Assembly: GCF_030655415.1 (NCBI RefSeq)
Contig: NZ_JAURVN010000002.1
Location: 310,001 to 374,000 of the forward strand
Direction: 5' to 3'
Length of the DNA stretch: 64,000 nucleotides
Source: Herminiimonas sp.
Lineage (GTDB): Bacteria > Pseudomonadota > Gammaproteobacteria > Burkholderiales > Burkholderiaceae
In this document: positions 35,172-43,774 of the stretch, piece by piece
Position numbering within the stretch: position 1 is the stretch's first letter
Layout: the number at the start of each line of letters is the position of its first letter
Notes under the pieces: model-generated
Databases searched by the model: none
Seen by the model: the letters and a program-made list of their open reading frames with translations, nothing else
What the model was told of the DNA's origin: nothing
Translations under genes and position numbers: made by a program

Positions 35172-36610
35172 TCAAACAACTTACCTTGACCATACTGGCA
35201 GCGAGCGTGCTCAGCGCTTGCTCGATGGCGCCCAAGTACACTCGCCCCGACGCTCCTGTCGCGGCGAACTACGAAACGTCAACGACTAACGCCAGCAATG
35301 CACAACGTGCTTCTGAAATGGGCTGGCGTGACCTGATCAATGATCAACGTCTGCAAGCCTTGATCAGTCGCTCTCTAGTCAACAATCGCGATCTGCGCGT
35401 CGCTGCGTTGCGCATAGAAGAAGCGCGTTCGCTGTACAACATTCAGGTGGCGGATCAGCTACCCAACCTGAATGGTGTTGCGACCGGCAACCGTGGCCGC
35501 ACACCAGCGGCGCTGTCATCGACTGGTACCAGCGTAGTCGGCAGCAACTATCAGGTCGGCTTGAGCCTGGCTTCCTTTGAACTGGATTTCTTCGGCCGTG
35601 TTCGTAGTCTGAGCGATGCAGCATTAGCAAGCTATCTGGCGACAGAAGAGGCGCAACGTTCGGCGCACATCACGCTGGTTTCAGAAGTCGCCAAAGCCTA
35701 TTTGTCAGAGCGCGCTTACGCTGAACAGCAGGAACTTGCGCAACGCACCTATGAAACTCGTGCGGCCGCCCTAGACCTGTCCAAGCAACGTTTTGAAGTT
35801 GGCGCATCATCCGGCCTGGATTTGCGTCAGGATGAAGCACTTATGCAGAATGCCAAGGTCTCCGAACTGACCTTGCGTCGTCAACGTGCGCAAGCGCTGA
35901 ATGCATTGACGGTGTTGGTCGGTGAACCCTTGACTGATTTGCCACCAGCACAACCGCTGTCGGGACAAATCATTCGTACGGATTTGTTCATAGGCATGCC
36001 TTCCGAACTGTTGGAACAACGTCCGGACATTCGCAGCGCTGAACAAACTTTGTTGGCAGCCAATGCAAATATCGGTGCAGCACGCGCAGCATTCTTCCCG
36101 CGTATTTCACTGACGGCTGGCGTTGGTACTGCCAGTAACGAGCTGTCCGGCTTGTTTGAAGGCGGTTCGCGCTCATGGTCATTTGCACCGCAATTGGTAC
36201 TGCCTATTTTTGAGGGTGGCCGCAACATCGCCAACCTGAATCTGACGGAAGTACGCAAGAACATCGCGGTAGCAAATTACGAGAAAACTATCCAGGTTGC
36301 ATTCCGCGAAGTGGCGGATGCCTTGGTGGCACGTGATTTACTCGACGAACAAATCGAAGCACAACGCCTGGCGACAGTGGCGCAGGAACAGCGTCTTACG
36401 TTTGCCGATCAACGCTTCCAGAATGGTATTTCGAGTTCGCTCGACATGCTAGATGCACAGCGTGAATTATTCTCGGCACAGTTGACCTTGGTGCAAGCAC
36501 GTTTGCTGCGATTGACGAATGCGATTGATCTGTATCGTTCACTCGGTGGTGGTTTGCTGGAAACCACCGTTGCTACGGCACCAGCTGCAGCGCCGGCACC
36601 AGCCAAGTAA
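35168..36610 (+). CDS. RND efflux outer membrane lipoprotein (OprM/NodT family)
   Basis: A 480-residue outer membrane channel with a lipoprotein signal (TILAASVLSACSMAP, lipid Cys18), then the OprM fold in two homologous halves: NNRDLRVAALRIEEARSLYNIQ and LLEQRPDIRSAEQTLLAANANIGAARAAFFPRISL. DLRQDEALMQNAK and LDMLDAQRELFSAQLTLVQARL are the long helical segments. It completes the three-part pump. The start overlaps the permease stop, so the genes are translationally coupled. A strong terminator follows. The genome carries a second, non-lipidated channel (tolC) only 6 kb upstream. Confidence 0.96.
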   Translation: MIKQLTLTILAASVLSACSMAPKYTRPDAPVAANYETSTTNASNAQRASEMGWRDLINDQRLQALISRSLVNNRDLRVAALRIEEARSLYNIQVADQLPNLNGVATGNRGRTPAALSSTGTSVVGSNYQVGLSLASFELDFFGRVRSLSDAALASYLATEEAQRSAHITLVSEVAKAYLSERAYAEQQELAQRTYETRAAALDLSKQRFEVGASSGLDLRQDEALMQNAKVSELTLRRQRAQALNALTVLVGEPLTDLPPAQPLSGQIIRTDLFIGMPSELLEQRPDIRSAEQTLLAANANIGAARAAFFPRISLTAGVGTASNELSGLFEGGSRSWSFAPQLVLPIFEGGRNIANLNLTEVRKNIAVANYEKTIQVAFREVADALVARDLLDEQIEAQRLATVAQEQRLTFADQRFQNGISSSLDMLDAQRELFSAQLTLVQARLLRLTNAIDLYRSLGGGLLETTVATAPAAAPAPAK

Positions 36611-36639
36611 AGACTGAAAAAACTGTAGTAATGAAAAAA

Positions 36640-36668
36640 GGGAGTCCGTTATACGGGCTCCCTTTTTT
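36640..36668 (+). terminator. Strong terminator after the efflux operon
   Basis: Ten- to eleven-bp stem GGGAGTCCGT / ACGGGCTCCC with a single mismatch or GU pair and a short loop, preceded by AAAAAAG and followed by TTTTTTAT. Confidence 0.92.
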
Positions 36669-36735
36669 ATTTTCTATGCCAGAAATCGATACCGATTAAC
36701 GGAACAAAAATAATTTCTGGATCTAAATTTAAATC

Positions 36736-37032
36736 TTACGCAGCGACAGACTCATTATTCGTATTTTCTGTTTTAGGAAAATTCGTCGTCAGCTGAATTT
36801 GCTCTGCCAGACTTTTTGCCAGTGGCTCAAACACGGCGCGGCGCTGCTCGGTGATGTGATCGCCAGGCTGACCATGCACCAGAGAAGTGACGTTGCACGC
36901 GCCAGAAATACAGGCACTTAACATGATCTGTCCCAGCTGCCCCAGCTCGCTATGGTGCAGCACGTATTCGTAAGCAGTGGCCGAGATCGGTTTGCGCTGC
37001 GCGGTGATATTCAGGGGTAATTGAAATGACAT
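36736..37032 (-). CDS. Hypothetical protein of 98 residues
   Basis: No signal peptide, membrane segment or recognisable domain. The first third is mixed (MSFQLPLNITAQRKPISATA), the middle is moderately hydrophobic with two Cys (MLSACISGACNVTSLV), and the C-terminus is Asn/Thr/Glu-rich (TENTNNESVAA). A GGAG ribosome site stands nine bases before the ATG, and codon use looks like the neighbours, supporting a real gene. It lies between the efflux operon terminator and a divergent DUF3617 gene, whose promoter region also contains the hairpin CCCATCTATATGGG (about 37087). Confidence 0.7.
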   Translation of the reverse strand: MSFQLPLNITAQRKPISATAYEYVLHHSELGQLGQIMLSACISGACNVTSLVHGQPGDHITEQRRAVFEPLAKSLAEQIQLTTNFPKTENTNNESVAA

Positions 37033-37188
37033 GATATGGACTCCGTTTCACGCATCATTTTGCGTTATTTACGGAATTTTTCGTATCCCATCTATATGGG
37101 AGTTTGGCCGATTTCACAGCGAATCATTTGAACCTCCCACGCTATTCGGCACTCTGAAGAATATGCAATTCACAACTGAAAGCAATTC

Positions 37189-37710
37189 ATGCACAAGAAA
37201 ATTCTGTTCCTGAGTTTAATGTCGGCATGCGCGCTCAACGCACATGCGGCTGAAAATAATATGCGTCCGGGACTATGGGAAATCACCACTACATCCGGCT
37301 TGCTGAGTTTGGCAGAACAAATTCCACCAGACCAGATGCAGAATCTTGCCAATCTGGCCAAGCAATATGGTTTTGATATGCCTGCAATAAAAAATGGCGC
37401 AGCCAGCTCCAAAGCTTGCATCACCAAGGAAATGGCCGAGCAAAAAATCCCGCCCTATCTTTCTCATCCGCAATCAGGTTGCGAAGCAAGAAACGCAACG
37501 CGGGTTGAAAATCGCTACAGCGCCGATCTTGTCTGCGCCAGTGATCAAATCAATGGACAAGGAAAAACTGAAGCGACATTAAATACGCCCGAAAGCTTTA
37601 CCGGCGTAACCCAGTTCAAAGGTTCTGTGAGAGGTGTGGCGGTCGATGACCGTGCCAATTCCAGCGGACGTTGGGTCTCTGACAGTTGCGGAGCCACCAA
37701 CGCGAGATAA
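37189..37710 (+). CDS. DUF3617 domain protein, exported
   Basis: A 173-residue periplasmic protein: signal peptide ILFLSLMSACALNAHA, then the DUF3617 pattern MRPGLWEITTTSGLL, SSKACITKEMAEQK, the Cys pair region (SGCEARNATRVENRYSADLVC) and KGSVRG...SGRWVSDSCGA at the end. Four Cys in the mature part suggest two disulfides. The DUF is widespread in proteobacteria and has no known function. It has its own promoter region and no operon partner. Confidence 0.88.
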   Translation: MHKKILFLSLMSACALNAHAAENNMRPGLWEITTTSGLLSLAEQIPPDQMQNLANLAKQYGFDMPAIKNGAASSKACITKEMAEQKIPPYLSHPQSGCEARNATRVENRYSADLVCASDQINGQGKTEATLNTPESFTGVTQFKGSVRGVAVDDRANSSGRWVSDSCGATNAR

Positions 37711-37833
37711 GCTTTGCACAAGAGAAAATGTGCACATCGCGCACAGATACAAGTAGTAACAATCCTTACGATTCCGCTCTAGTTCTTGATCTAACGCTGG
37801 TATTTAATAGAGCCATCAATCAAGGAGATGAAC

Positions 37834-38151
37834 ATGAACAAAACCATGACTGTTTCAGCAGGTATTCTGGCAGCAGCCGTCCTGATGTTTTCAGCAGCAC
37901 CTGCAATGGCACGCGTTGACGTCGGTGTGAATATTGGCGTTCCCGGCCCGGTGTATTACGCACCAGAGCCTGTGTATGTGCAGCCACGACCTGTCTACGT
38001 TCAACCGCGTCCTGTTTATTACGCGCCACAGCCTTACTATGGTGATCGCCATCATCATAGACATCATGATCGTCATTATCGCCGTGACAATGATAGGGAT
38101 GGCGTTCCTAATCGCTATGATCGTCGTCCAAACAACCCGCATCGCTACTAA
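37834..38151 (+). CDS. Exported proline/tyrosine- and histidine-rich small protein
   Basis: A 105-residue exported protein. Signal peptide with cleavage at AMARVDVG; then repeats of YYAPEPVYVQPRPVYVQPRP type (PxPVY units) and a basic His/Arg tail (RHHHRHHDRHYRRDNDRDGVPNRYD). Similar PXPVYY and Asp/Arg-rich exported proteins are common in Burkholderiales. The ATG at 37834 is preferred because AAGGAG lies six bases upstream; an ATG at 37828 overlaps the ribosome site. Function unknown; a surface-exposed or metal-binding role is conceivable from the His cluster. Confidence 0.8.
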   Translation: MNKTMTVSAGILAAAVLMFSAAPAMARVDVGVNIGVPGPVYYAPEPVYVQPRPVYVQPRPVYYAPQPYYGDRHHHRHHDRHYRRDNDRDGVPNRYDRRPNNPHRY

Positions 38152-38158
38152 GCAGGGT

Positions 38159-38678
38159 TCAGCTTGCGGCAATATTCTTTAAAAGGAATCTTGCCGCAAG
38201 ATCGTAGGTGTTCAATTTCTTTTGTAATGCAGGATCGTCGATGGCAACAAAGCCATGACGCGTCCAAAAGTTGTGGGAGTTATTGACCGCCGTTAAAGAT
38301 ATGGTGTTCAAACCATAGCCTTGTACGATCGGTATCAGATTAGCCAACAGCAGTTCTACGGCGCCCAAACCTCGCGCAATAGGCAAGCGCAACGTCATGA
38401 ATATAGTAAGTGGAAGGATGGCTCGGCAAGGCTTGCAATAGCGAGTTCAAGGCGGGTGCTTGTCTGTCCAGCCACGGATGGCTGAGCGCATAGCCAACTA
38501 CATTGCGATTCGCTTCCAGTACAAGACAGCCATGCGGATGTAGCGCCAGGCGCTCGGCATAAATCTGATCATCTTCGGGATAGGTAGGATAAAGCTCGGC
38601 GGCAATCGCGATAATCTTCGTTAGATCATCTTCCCGCATACTGCGCCAACAAATATTGCTGGTATTTCGACTCTGCAT
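38159..38678 (-). pseudogene. GNAT acetyltransferase, frameshifted
   Basis: Two overlapping minus-strand frames together make one GNAT-fold N-acetyltransferase. The first (38340-38678) has MREDDLTKIIAIAAELYPTYPEDD, VLEANRNVVGYALSHPW and YYIHDVAL, then loses the family pattern. The second (38159-38398) resumes with LPIARGLGAVELLLANLIPIV (the acetyl-CoA loop) and NNSHNFWTRHGFV. The junction is in the GCGCTTGCC stretch at about 38381-38392; removing one base would restore the protein. It is therefore a pseudogene, a sequencing error or, less likely, a programmed shift. No repetitive slippery run is evident. An acceptor cannot be assigned. Confidence 0.75.
38163..38200. terminator. Hairpin at the end of convergent genes
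   Basis: Perfect 10-bp stem CTTGCGGCAA (38163-38172) / TTGCCGCAAG (38191-38200) with an AT-rich 18-nt loop. It lies just after the small His-rich gene and at the 3' end of the acetyltransferase gene. No T-run follows on either strand, so it may be a transcript-end stabiliser rather than an intrinsic terminator. Confidence 0.45.
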
Positions 38679-38707
38679 GATTTCCGATACCGATTAATTC
38701 TTTGTAA

Positions 38708-38908
38708 TTATTCGCTATACGGTCCGCAGCAAGAACAAGGACCATGGCCATGCTGGACACGACGGAAATCTACCGGTTGCGTATTTTCTTCAGTATCTTC
38801 ATTCGCCAATACACGTTTGTACAGAGACTGTTCTTCGGTCTTCGGCTGAATAATTTTTTGTTTTTGCTCAGCGAGCGTGCTGGCTTGCTTAATATTTTCT
38901 GTACTCAT
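38708..38908 (-). CDS. Small cytoplasmic protein with a C-terminal CSCC motif
   Basis: A 66-residue protein, hydrophilic (MSTENIKQASTLAEQKQKIIQP, then VLANEDTEENTQPVDFR), ending in QHGHGPCSCCGPYSE. No domain is recognised. The three Cys with neighbouring His might bind metal or heme-like cofactor, but this is inference. A GGAA element stands before the ATG at 38908 (a GTG is directly upstream). It lies 36 bp after waaA on the same strand, so is possibly cotranscribed. Short length keeps the call cautious. Confidence 0.6.
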   Translation of the reverse strand: MSTENIKQASTLAEQKQKIIQPKTEEQSLYKRVLANEDTEENTQPVDFRRVQHGHGPCSCCGPYSE

Positions 38909-38946
38909 CACTATTCCGATTTATCAAGAGTTAAGCCCGACGGCCT

Positions 38947-40215
38947 TCAATTTATCAACGGCGCCAGCAATGCCATGGTACGCGCCGTCGCACCGCCATG
39001 CTGTTGTGCAAACTTCTGTCCAGCTTCACCCATTGTTGTACGTGCTGCCACGTCATCCAGCAAGCGTATCGCGTGCTGCCACATATCGGATGCATCAGTC
39101 ACACGCTGCGCGCCACCTGCTGCGATTGCATTTTCAGCAGCATCGGCAAAGTTAAACGTGTGCGGCCCGATCAATACCGGCTTGCCCATTGCACTGGCCT
39201 CGATCAGATTGTGGCCGCCTAAAGGCAGCAAGCTGCCGCCGACAAATGCGACGTCGCAAGCAGCATAGTAGGCAAACATTTCACCCATGCTATCGCCTAG
39301 AAAAACGCGCACATCGGGACTAATTTCAGCACTACCAATCGTTGAGCGCCGTGCTAATTGCAAAGAACGTGCACTGATCATTTGCGCGACATCATTGAAG
39401 CGTTGCGGATGACGTGGTACCAGCAGCAATAAAATTTCAGGTCGATTCTGCTGCAGCAAAGCATCCAGAATCAAGGCCTCTTCACCATCGCGAGTATTGG
39501 CACAAACAAGAACCGGGCGCGAGCCAATTTGCTGACGCAAGGTCGCGCCACGCTGCAGCATTTCTGAAGGCGGCCTCACATCGAACTTGATGCTGCCAGT
39601 GACGTGCACAGCAGGCGCACCTAGCTGGCGTATGCGCACCGCGTCGCTTTCAGTTTGCGCAGCGACGCAAGACATCGCAGCAGCGGCTTCGACAAACAAA
39701 CCTGGCAGGCGCAAGGCCTTGTTCAACGATCGGTCGGATAAACGCGCATTCACCAAAGCGACCGGCACAGCATGACGCGCGCACTGCGCCATAACATTTG
39801 GCCAGACTTCGGTTTCCATCAAAATGCAAAGCTTCGGTTTGAAATACCGCAAGAAACGTCCGACCATAAAGCCGGTGTCATACGGCAGATAACTTTGCAC
39901 CACGCGCGATTGCGTACCGAACAAATCCTTGCCGGTAGCACGACCGGTGGGCGTCATGTGTGTCAGCAACAAGGTATGCGTGGGATACGTGGCAAGCAAG
40001 GCATCGATCAGAGGTTGCGCGGCGCGTGTTTCGCCGACCGACACTGCATGCACCCACAGCACAGACGATCCACGATCGTAAGCAACGCCACCATAAAAAC
40101 CTAAACGCTCAGCGATGTGCTGGCGGTATCCCGGCTCTTTACGACCACGGACAAACAAGCGCAGCAGCACTAGTGGTAAGGCAAACCACCACGCAATAGA
40201 GTAAATCAAACGCAT
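38947..40215 (-). CDS. waaA: 3-deoxy-D-manno-octulosonic acid transferase
   Basis: Inner-membrane-anchored GT30 glycosyltransferase of 422 residues that adds Kdo to lipid A precursor. It has an N-terminal anchor (LIYSIAWWFALPLVLLRLF), QHIAERLGFYGG, the catalytic-region VHAVSVGETRAAQPLI, TPTGRATGKDLFG, MVGRFLRYFKPKLCILMETEVWPN, and the C-terminal donor site VFVGGSLLPLGGHNLIEASAMGKPVLIGPHT. The ATG at 40215 (MRLIYS) is chosen, seven bases after GGAG, rather than the open frame to 40314. In many Burkholderiales waaA is next to tolC; here the two are 9 kb apart. Confidence 0.96.
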   Translation of the reverse strand: MRLIYSIAWWFALPLVLLRLFVRGRKEPGYRQHIAERLGFYGGVAYDRGSSVLWVHAVSVGETRAAQPLIDALLATYPTHTLLLTHMTPTGRATGKDLFGTQSRVVQSYLPYDTGFMVGRFLRYFKPKLCILMETEVWPNVMAQCARHAVPVALVNARLSDRSLNKALRLPGLFVEAAAAMSCVAAQTESDAVRIRQLGAPAVHVTGSIKFDVRPPSEMLQRGATLRQQIGSRPVLVCANTRDGEEALILDALLQQNRPEILLLLVPRHPQRFNDVAQMISARSLQLARRSTIGSAEISPDVRVFLGDSMGEMFAYYAACDVAFVGGSLLPLGGHNLIEASAMGKPVLIGPHTFNFADAAENAIAAGGAQRVTDASDMWQHAIRLLDDVAARTTMGEAGQKFAQQHGGATARTMALLAPLIN

Positions 40216-40372
40216 AGCATTGCTCCGACCTGAGTACGTGGACCGGTGGTTGCTATTATTGAAAAATGGGATTGAAATTGCATGAGCCGTATTATGCCGC
40301 TTCGGCCCGGCCACTGCCTAATTGAAGTGAAATTGTGACGCCAAGAAGATACTGAAAAGAACCTCGTGAAAC

Positions 40373-40399
40373 CCGCAACCGGCATTGCACCGGTTGCGG
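40373..40399 (-). terminator. GC-rich hairpin after the phosphomannomutase gene
   Basis: Perfect 10-bp stem CCGCAACCGG / CCGGTTGCGG with loop CATTGCA, 12 bp after the stop of the phosphomannomutase/phosphoglucomutase gene. On the minus strand only GTTTCAC follows, so it lacks a true T-run; it may act with Rho or protect the mRNA 3' end. Confidence 0.5.
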
Positions 40400-40411
40400 C
40401 GATGACAATAA

Positions 40412-41788
40412 TTAATACGGCATGACGGCGTCCGGTTTGGCGGCAGTAATCACACGTTTGAATTCTGCCTGAATATGCTGCAAGGCCTCTTCCGATTCAG
40501 CCTCGAAGCGCATCACAATCACCGGCGTGGTATTCGATGAACGCGCCAGACCAAAGCCATCCGGATATTCCACGCGCAAGCCGTCGATCGTGATGATCTG
40601 ATCGGAGCCTGGGAATTGCGCCTCCTTCTGCAACTTGGAGATCAATGGGAAGCTTTCACCTTCGTTCAATTTCAATTGCAACTCCGGCGTACTGACCGAT
40701 TGCGGCAACGCATTCAAGGTCGCTGAAGGATCTTTTTCACGGCTCAATAATTCCAGCATGCGCGCACCCGCGTACATGCCGTCATCGAAACCGTACCATC
40801 TATCTTTGAAGAAAATATGGCCGCTCATTTCGCCACCCAAAGGCGCGCCGGTTTCGCGCATCTTTGCCTTGACAAGCGAGTGACCGGTTTTCCACATCAA
40901 TGGCTTGCCGCCACGCTCGGACACCCATGGCGCGAGATGGCGCGTGCATTTGACGTCATACAAAATTTGCTCGCCCGGATGGCGTGTCAACACATCCTGC
41001 GCAAACAACATCAGCTGTCTGTCCGGATAAATGATTTGACCATCTTTTGTGACGAGGCCAAGTCTGTCACCGTCACCATCAAATGCCAGACCGATTTCCG
41101 CATCAGTCTCTTGCAGACAACGAATCAAATCCTGCAGGTTTTCCGGGTGGGCCGGATCAGGATGATGGTTAGGGAAAGTGCCATCTACTTCACAAAATAA
41201 TTCGATTACTTCGCAACCCAGCGCGCGGTACAAGTCACCGGCAAATGCACCAGCCACACCGTTACCGCAATCGATTGCAATCTTCATCGGTCGCGCCAGT
41301 TTGACGTCGCCAGCGATGCGCTGTTGATAGGCGTCAGCGATATCGTAAGTGCGATAGCCGCCCGCGCCTTCGGTGAAATTCTTGTCGACGATGGCTTGAT
41401 ACAAAGCCTGGATCGTATCGCCATAAATGGCCTCGCCCGCCAATACCATTTTGAAGCCGTTGTAGTCGGGGGGGTTGTGACTGCCGGTCACCATGATGCC
41501 GGACTGCGCGTCCAGCACATGCGTGCCGAGATAAAGCATAGGCGTCGCAACTATGCCGAGATCGACAACATCAACGCCTGCCGCTTGCAAGCCTTCAGCC
41601 AACGCAGCAGCTAACTCGGGGCCGGACAAGCGTCCGTCACGGCCGATGACAACGACCTGTTCACCTTTGGCGCGCACTGCGCTACCGAAGGCACGACCAA
41701 TGCTGCGCGCAACATCGGTGTCCAGCGTCTTATCGATAATGCCGCGAATGTCATAAGCCTTGAAAATACTTTGCGAGAGAGTCAGCAT
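40412..41788 (-). CDS. Phosphomannomutase/phosphoglucomutase
   Basis: A 458-residue alpha-D-phosphohexomutase (AlgC/ManB class) that interconverts hexose 6- and 1-phosphates for LPS and exopolysaccharide precursors. Start SQSIFKAYDIRGIID, active-site phosphoserine loop GIMVTGSHNPPDYNGFK (Ser at about 108), metal loop IGLAFDGDGDRLGLV, sugar-binding GGEMSGHIFFKDRW, and the C-terminal phosphate-binding domain RSSNTTPVIVMRFEAES. The start is the ATG at 41788; an open frame continues upstream but adds no family sequence. Closeness to waaA fits a role in envelope polysaccharide. Confidence 0.95.
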   Translation of the reverse strand: MLTLSQSIFKAYDIRGIIDKTLDTDVARSIGRAFGSAVRAKGEQVVVIGRDGRLSGPELAAALAEGLQAAGVDVVDLGIVATPMLYLGTHVLDAQSGIMVTGSHNPPDYNGFKMVLAGEAIYGDTIQALYQAIVDKNFTEGAGGYRTYDIADAYQQRIAGDVKLARPMKIAIDCGNGVAGAFAGDLYRALGCEVIELFCEVDGTFPNHHPDPAHPENLQDLIRCLQETDAEIGLAFDGDGDRLGLVTKDGQIIYPDRQLMLFAQDVLTRHPGEQILYDVKCTRHLAPWVSERGGKPLMWKTGHSLVKAKMRETGAPLGGEMSGHIFFKDRWYGFDDGMYAGARMLELLSREKDPSATLNALPQSVSTPELQLKLNEGESFPLISKLQKEAQFPGSDQIITIDGLRVEYPDGFGLARSSNTTPVIVMRFEAESEEALQHIQAEFKRVITAAKPDAVMPY

Positions 41789-42120
41789 GTTGAGGCTTAT
41801 CCTTAGATATAGTGGTAATACGAAAATGGCAAGGCAAGAAGGCCGAACGTTATCGACCGTATTCAGCAGCCGATATGATAACCCGCATAATCGAGAGAGT
41901 CTGGCCTGCCGCAAGTTTCGACAAGCGAGATGCCTTCAAGTTTCAATTTCCTGCAAGAACGCTTTTACCAATCGTACTCATCAGTGAATTTGAAACTGCA
42001 TCCATAATTCCGGTATGCTGATCCAAGACGCCGAACCCACTAATTACGAGTAAAAATTACAGGTCTTGGCATAGCTATTCGTTCAAATTTAAAACTATCT
42101 GCTTATCCACTTACTCATCC
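41789..42120. other. Intergenic region between divergent genes
   Basis: No gene seen in 332 bp between the phosphohexomutase (minus) and apaH (plus). It should hold both promoters. No strong hairpins or repeats were noticed. Confidence 0.4.
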
Positions 42121-42948
42121 ATGACTACTTATGCCATTGGCGATCTACAAGGTTGCCACACGCAACTAATCGCACTGCTGGAAAAAATTGACGCGACAAC
42201 GCCGAATGCGCAACTCATTTTCGTCGGTGATATCGTCAACCGCGGTCCGAAATCGTTGGCAACTCTTCGACAAATATATGCGCTAAGGAAACGTGCGCGC
42301 ATTGTGCTCGGCAATCATGATTTGAATTTGCTGGCAGTTGCTTGCGGGCTGCGCAAGCCGCACGGTTCCGACACGCTGGATGATATTTTGGCAGCAGATG
42401 ATAGAGAAGAATTGCTGACCTGGTTGCGTCATCAACCGCTCGCGATAGAACAAGATGGAAATTTATTCGTGCACGCAGGCGTGCCGCCGCAATGGAACGC
42501 ACAACAAACGCTGGCATTGTCGCGTGAAGTCGAAGGCGCACTGCAAGGTGATGATTGGCCAGAATTTTTGAAAAAAATGTATGGCAATGAACCAGCTTTG
42601 TGGAACGACGATTTGCAAGGCGCAGATCGCTTGCGCTGCATCGTCAATGCCTTGACGCGCATCCGTTTTTGCAAGCCGGATGGCAGTATGGATTTTAAAA
42701 CGGTGGAGGGCGCAGGTAATGCACCTGAAGGTTTGCTGCCGTGGTTCGATTGTCCGAATCGCCAAACCGAAAACAATACTGTCGTATTCGGCCATTGGTC
42801 TACGCTAGGCTTGCTAATCCGTCCCAATGTGCTGGGACTGGACACCGGCTGCGTATGGGGCGGCAAACTGACTGCTATCAATCTGCAGGATAGATCGACG
42901 ATACAAGTCGAATGTCCGCAGCATCAAAAACCGGGCAAGAAAAGCTAA
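42121..42948 (+). CDS. apaH: Bis(5'-nucleosyl)-tetraphosphatase, symmetrical (ApaH)
   Basis: A 275-residue metallophosphatase that splits Ap4A to two ADP and can remove Np4 caps from RNA. The five-motif phosphoesterase pattern is intact: YAIGDLQGC (GDxxG), [13 protein letters not shown] (GDxxxRG), [11 protein letters not shown] (GNHD), [10 protein letters not shown] (HAGxPP), and [12 protein letters not shown] (GHW). The stop overlaps the convergent plsC stop by four bases, so there is no terminator between. Confidence 0.97.
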   Translation: MTTYAIGDLQGCHTQLIALLEKIDATTPNAQLIFVGDIVNRGPKSLATLRQIYALRKRARIVLGNHDLNLLAVACGLRKPHGSDTLDDILAADDREELLTWLRHQPLAIEQDGNLFVHAGVPPQWNAQQTLALSREVEGALQGDDWPEFLKKMYGNEPALWNDDLQGADRLRCIVNALTRIRFCKPDGSMDFKTVEGAGNAPEGLLPWFDCPNRQTENNTVVFGHWSTLGLLIRPNVLGLDTGCVWGGKLTAINLQDRSTIQVECPQHQKPGKKS

Positions 42949-43709
42949 GCTGTCTGCTCCGGATTTTCTTGGATATTTGCGGTATACCCGAGAGCTTCTG
43001 CAATTGCGGCACGCGTCTGTTGGGCTAACTCTCGTCTATGTGTACCAGCAGTATCGATGGTCGGCAACATGATCAATTGCGCAGTCATCCTGCGCGTCTT
43101 CATGATCAACAACATGCTGTCGACAAACGTCATGTCGCCAATAAAATCCGCCGAACGATGCAGCTTGCCTTGTTCATCGATATAACGAATTGCATACGGC
43201 TGCACCGGCACTTTCGCTTCAATCGCTGCTTCAAACAAATTCGAATGAAACGGCAACACGCCACCTTGCGCCGCTGTCGTCCCCTCGGGGAAGAAGGCAA
43301 TGCGCTCGCCAGCTTCTATGCTGGTGACCAAGCCTTCGTAGACACGACGTACTTCGCGTTGCTTGCCGCGCGCGATAAAGATCGTACCGGCTTGCGCAGA
43401 TAACCAGCCCAGCGCAGGCCAACTACGTATGTCGGCCTTGGCGACGAAGCGACACGGATTTTGAGAATTGATGACGAAGATATCCAGCCACGAAACGTGA
43501 TTGGCAACAATCAGCGCGCCAGGTTCGGACTCCGCACCAGCTTGCACTTGCAACGCAACCTTGATGTGCAGAATGGACAGCAAAGCTGCTGACCATTGCT
43601 TGATGCGACGATCGCGACTTGCCGAATTAATCCATGGAAAAATCACCGCAGCAATCAACAAACCCTGCAGCAAATGCAGCATCACACGCACGAACGACAC
43701 GGCGATCAT
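42945..43709 (-). CDS. plsC: 1-acyl-sn-glycerol-3-phosphate acyltransferase (PlsC family)
   Basis: A 254-residue membrane-associated acyltransferase that makes phosphatidic acid from lysophosphatidic acid. Catalytic HX4D motif NHVSWLDIF (His71, Asp76), then [27 protein letters not shown] and the substrate motif FFPEGTTA near 143. An N-terminal hydrophobic helix (about 5-26) is the anchor. It is the last gene of the yqgE-pyr run, 65 bp after the pyrC-like gene. Housekeeping phospholipid role, with a paralog elsewhere likely. Confidence 0.92.
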   Translation of the reverse strand: MIAVSFVRVMLHLLQGLLIAAVIFPWINSASRDRRIKQWSAALLSILHIKVALQVQAGAESEPGALIVANHVSWLDIFVINSQNPCRFVAKADIRSWPALGWLSAQAGTIFIARGKQREVRRVYEGLVTSIEAGERIAFFPEGTTAAQGGVLPFHSNLFEAAIEAKVPVQPYAIRYIDEQGKLHRSADFIGDMTFVDSMLLIMKTRRMTAQLIMLPTIDTAGTHRRELAQQTRAAIAEALGYTANIQENPEQTA

Positions 43710-43774
43710 GCACTCACCTGCAAGGGTTAAAGAACATCTGCATCATGAAAAAACACAAGAAGCTAAGCGCAGGA

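Noticed and set aside
37834..38151. A possible adhesin or secreted toxin in the Pro/Tyr/His-rich gene
   Set aside because: It has a simple signal peptide and short repeats only, with no domain of a toxin or adhesin.
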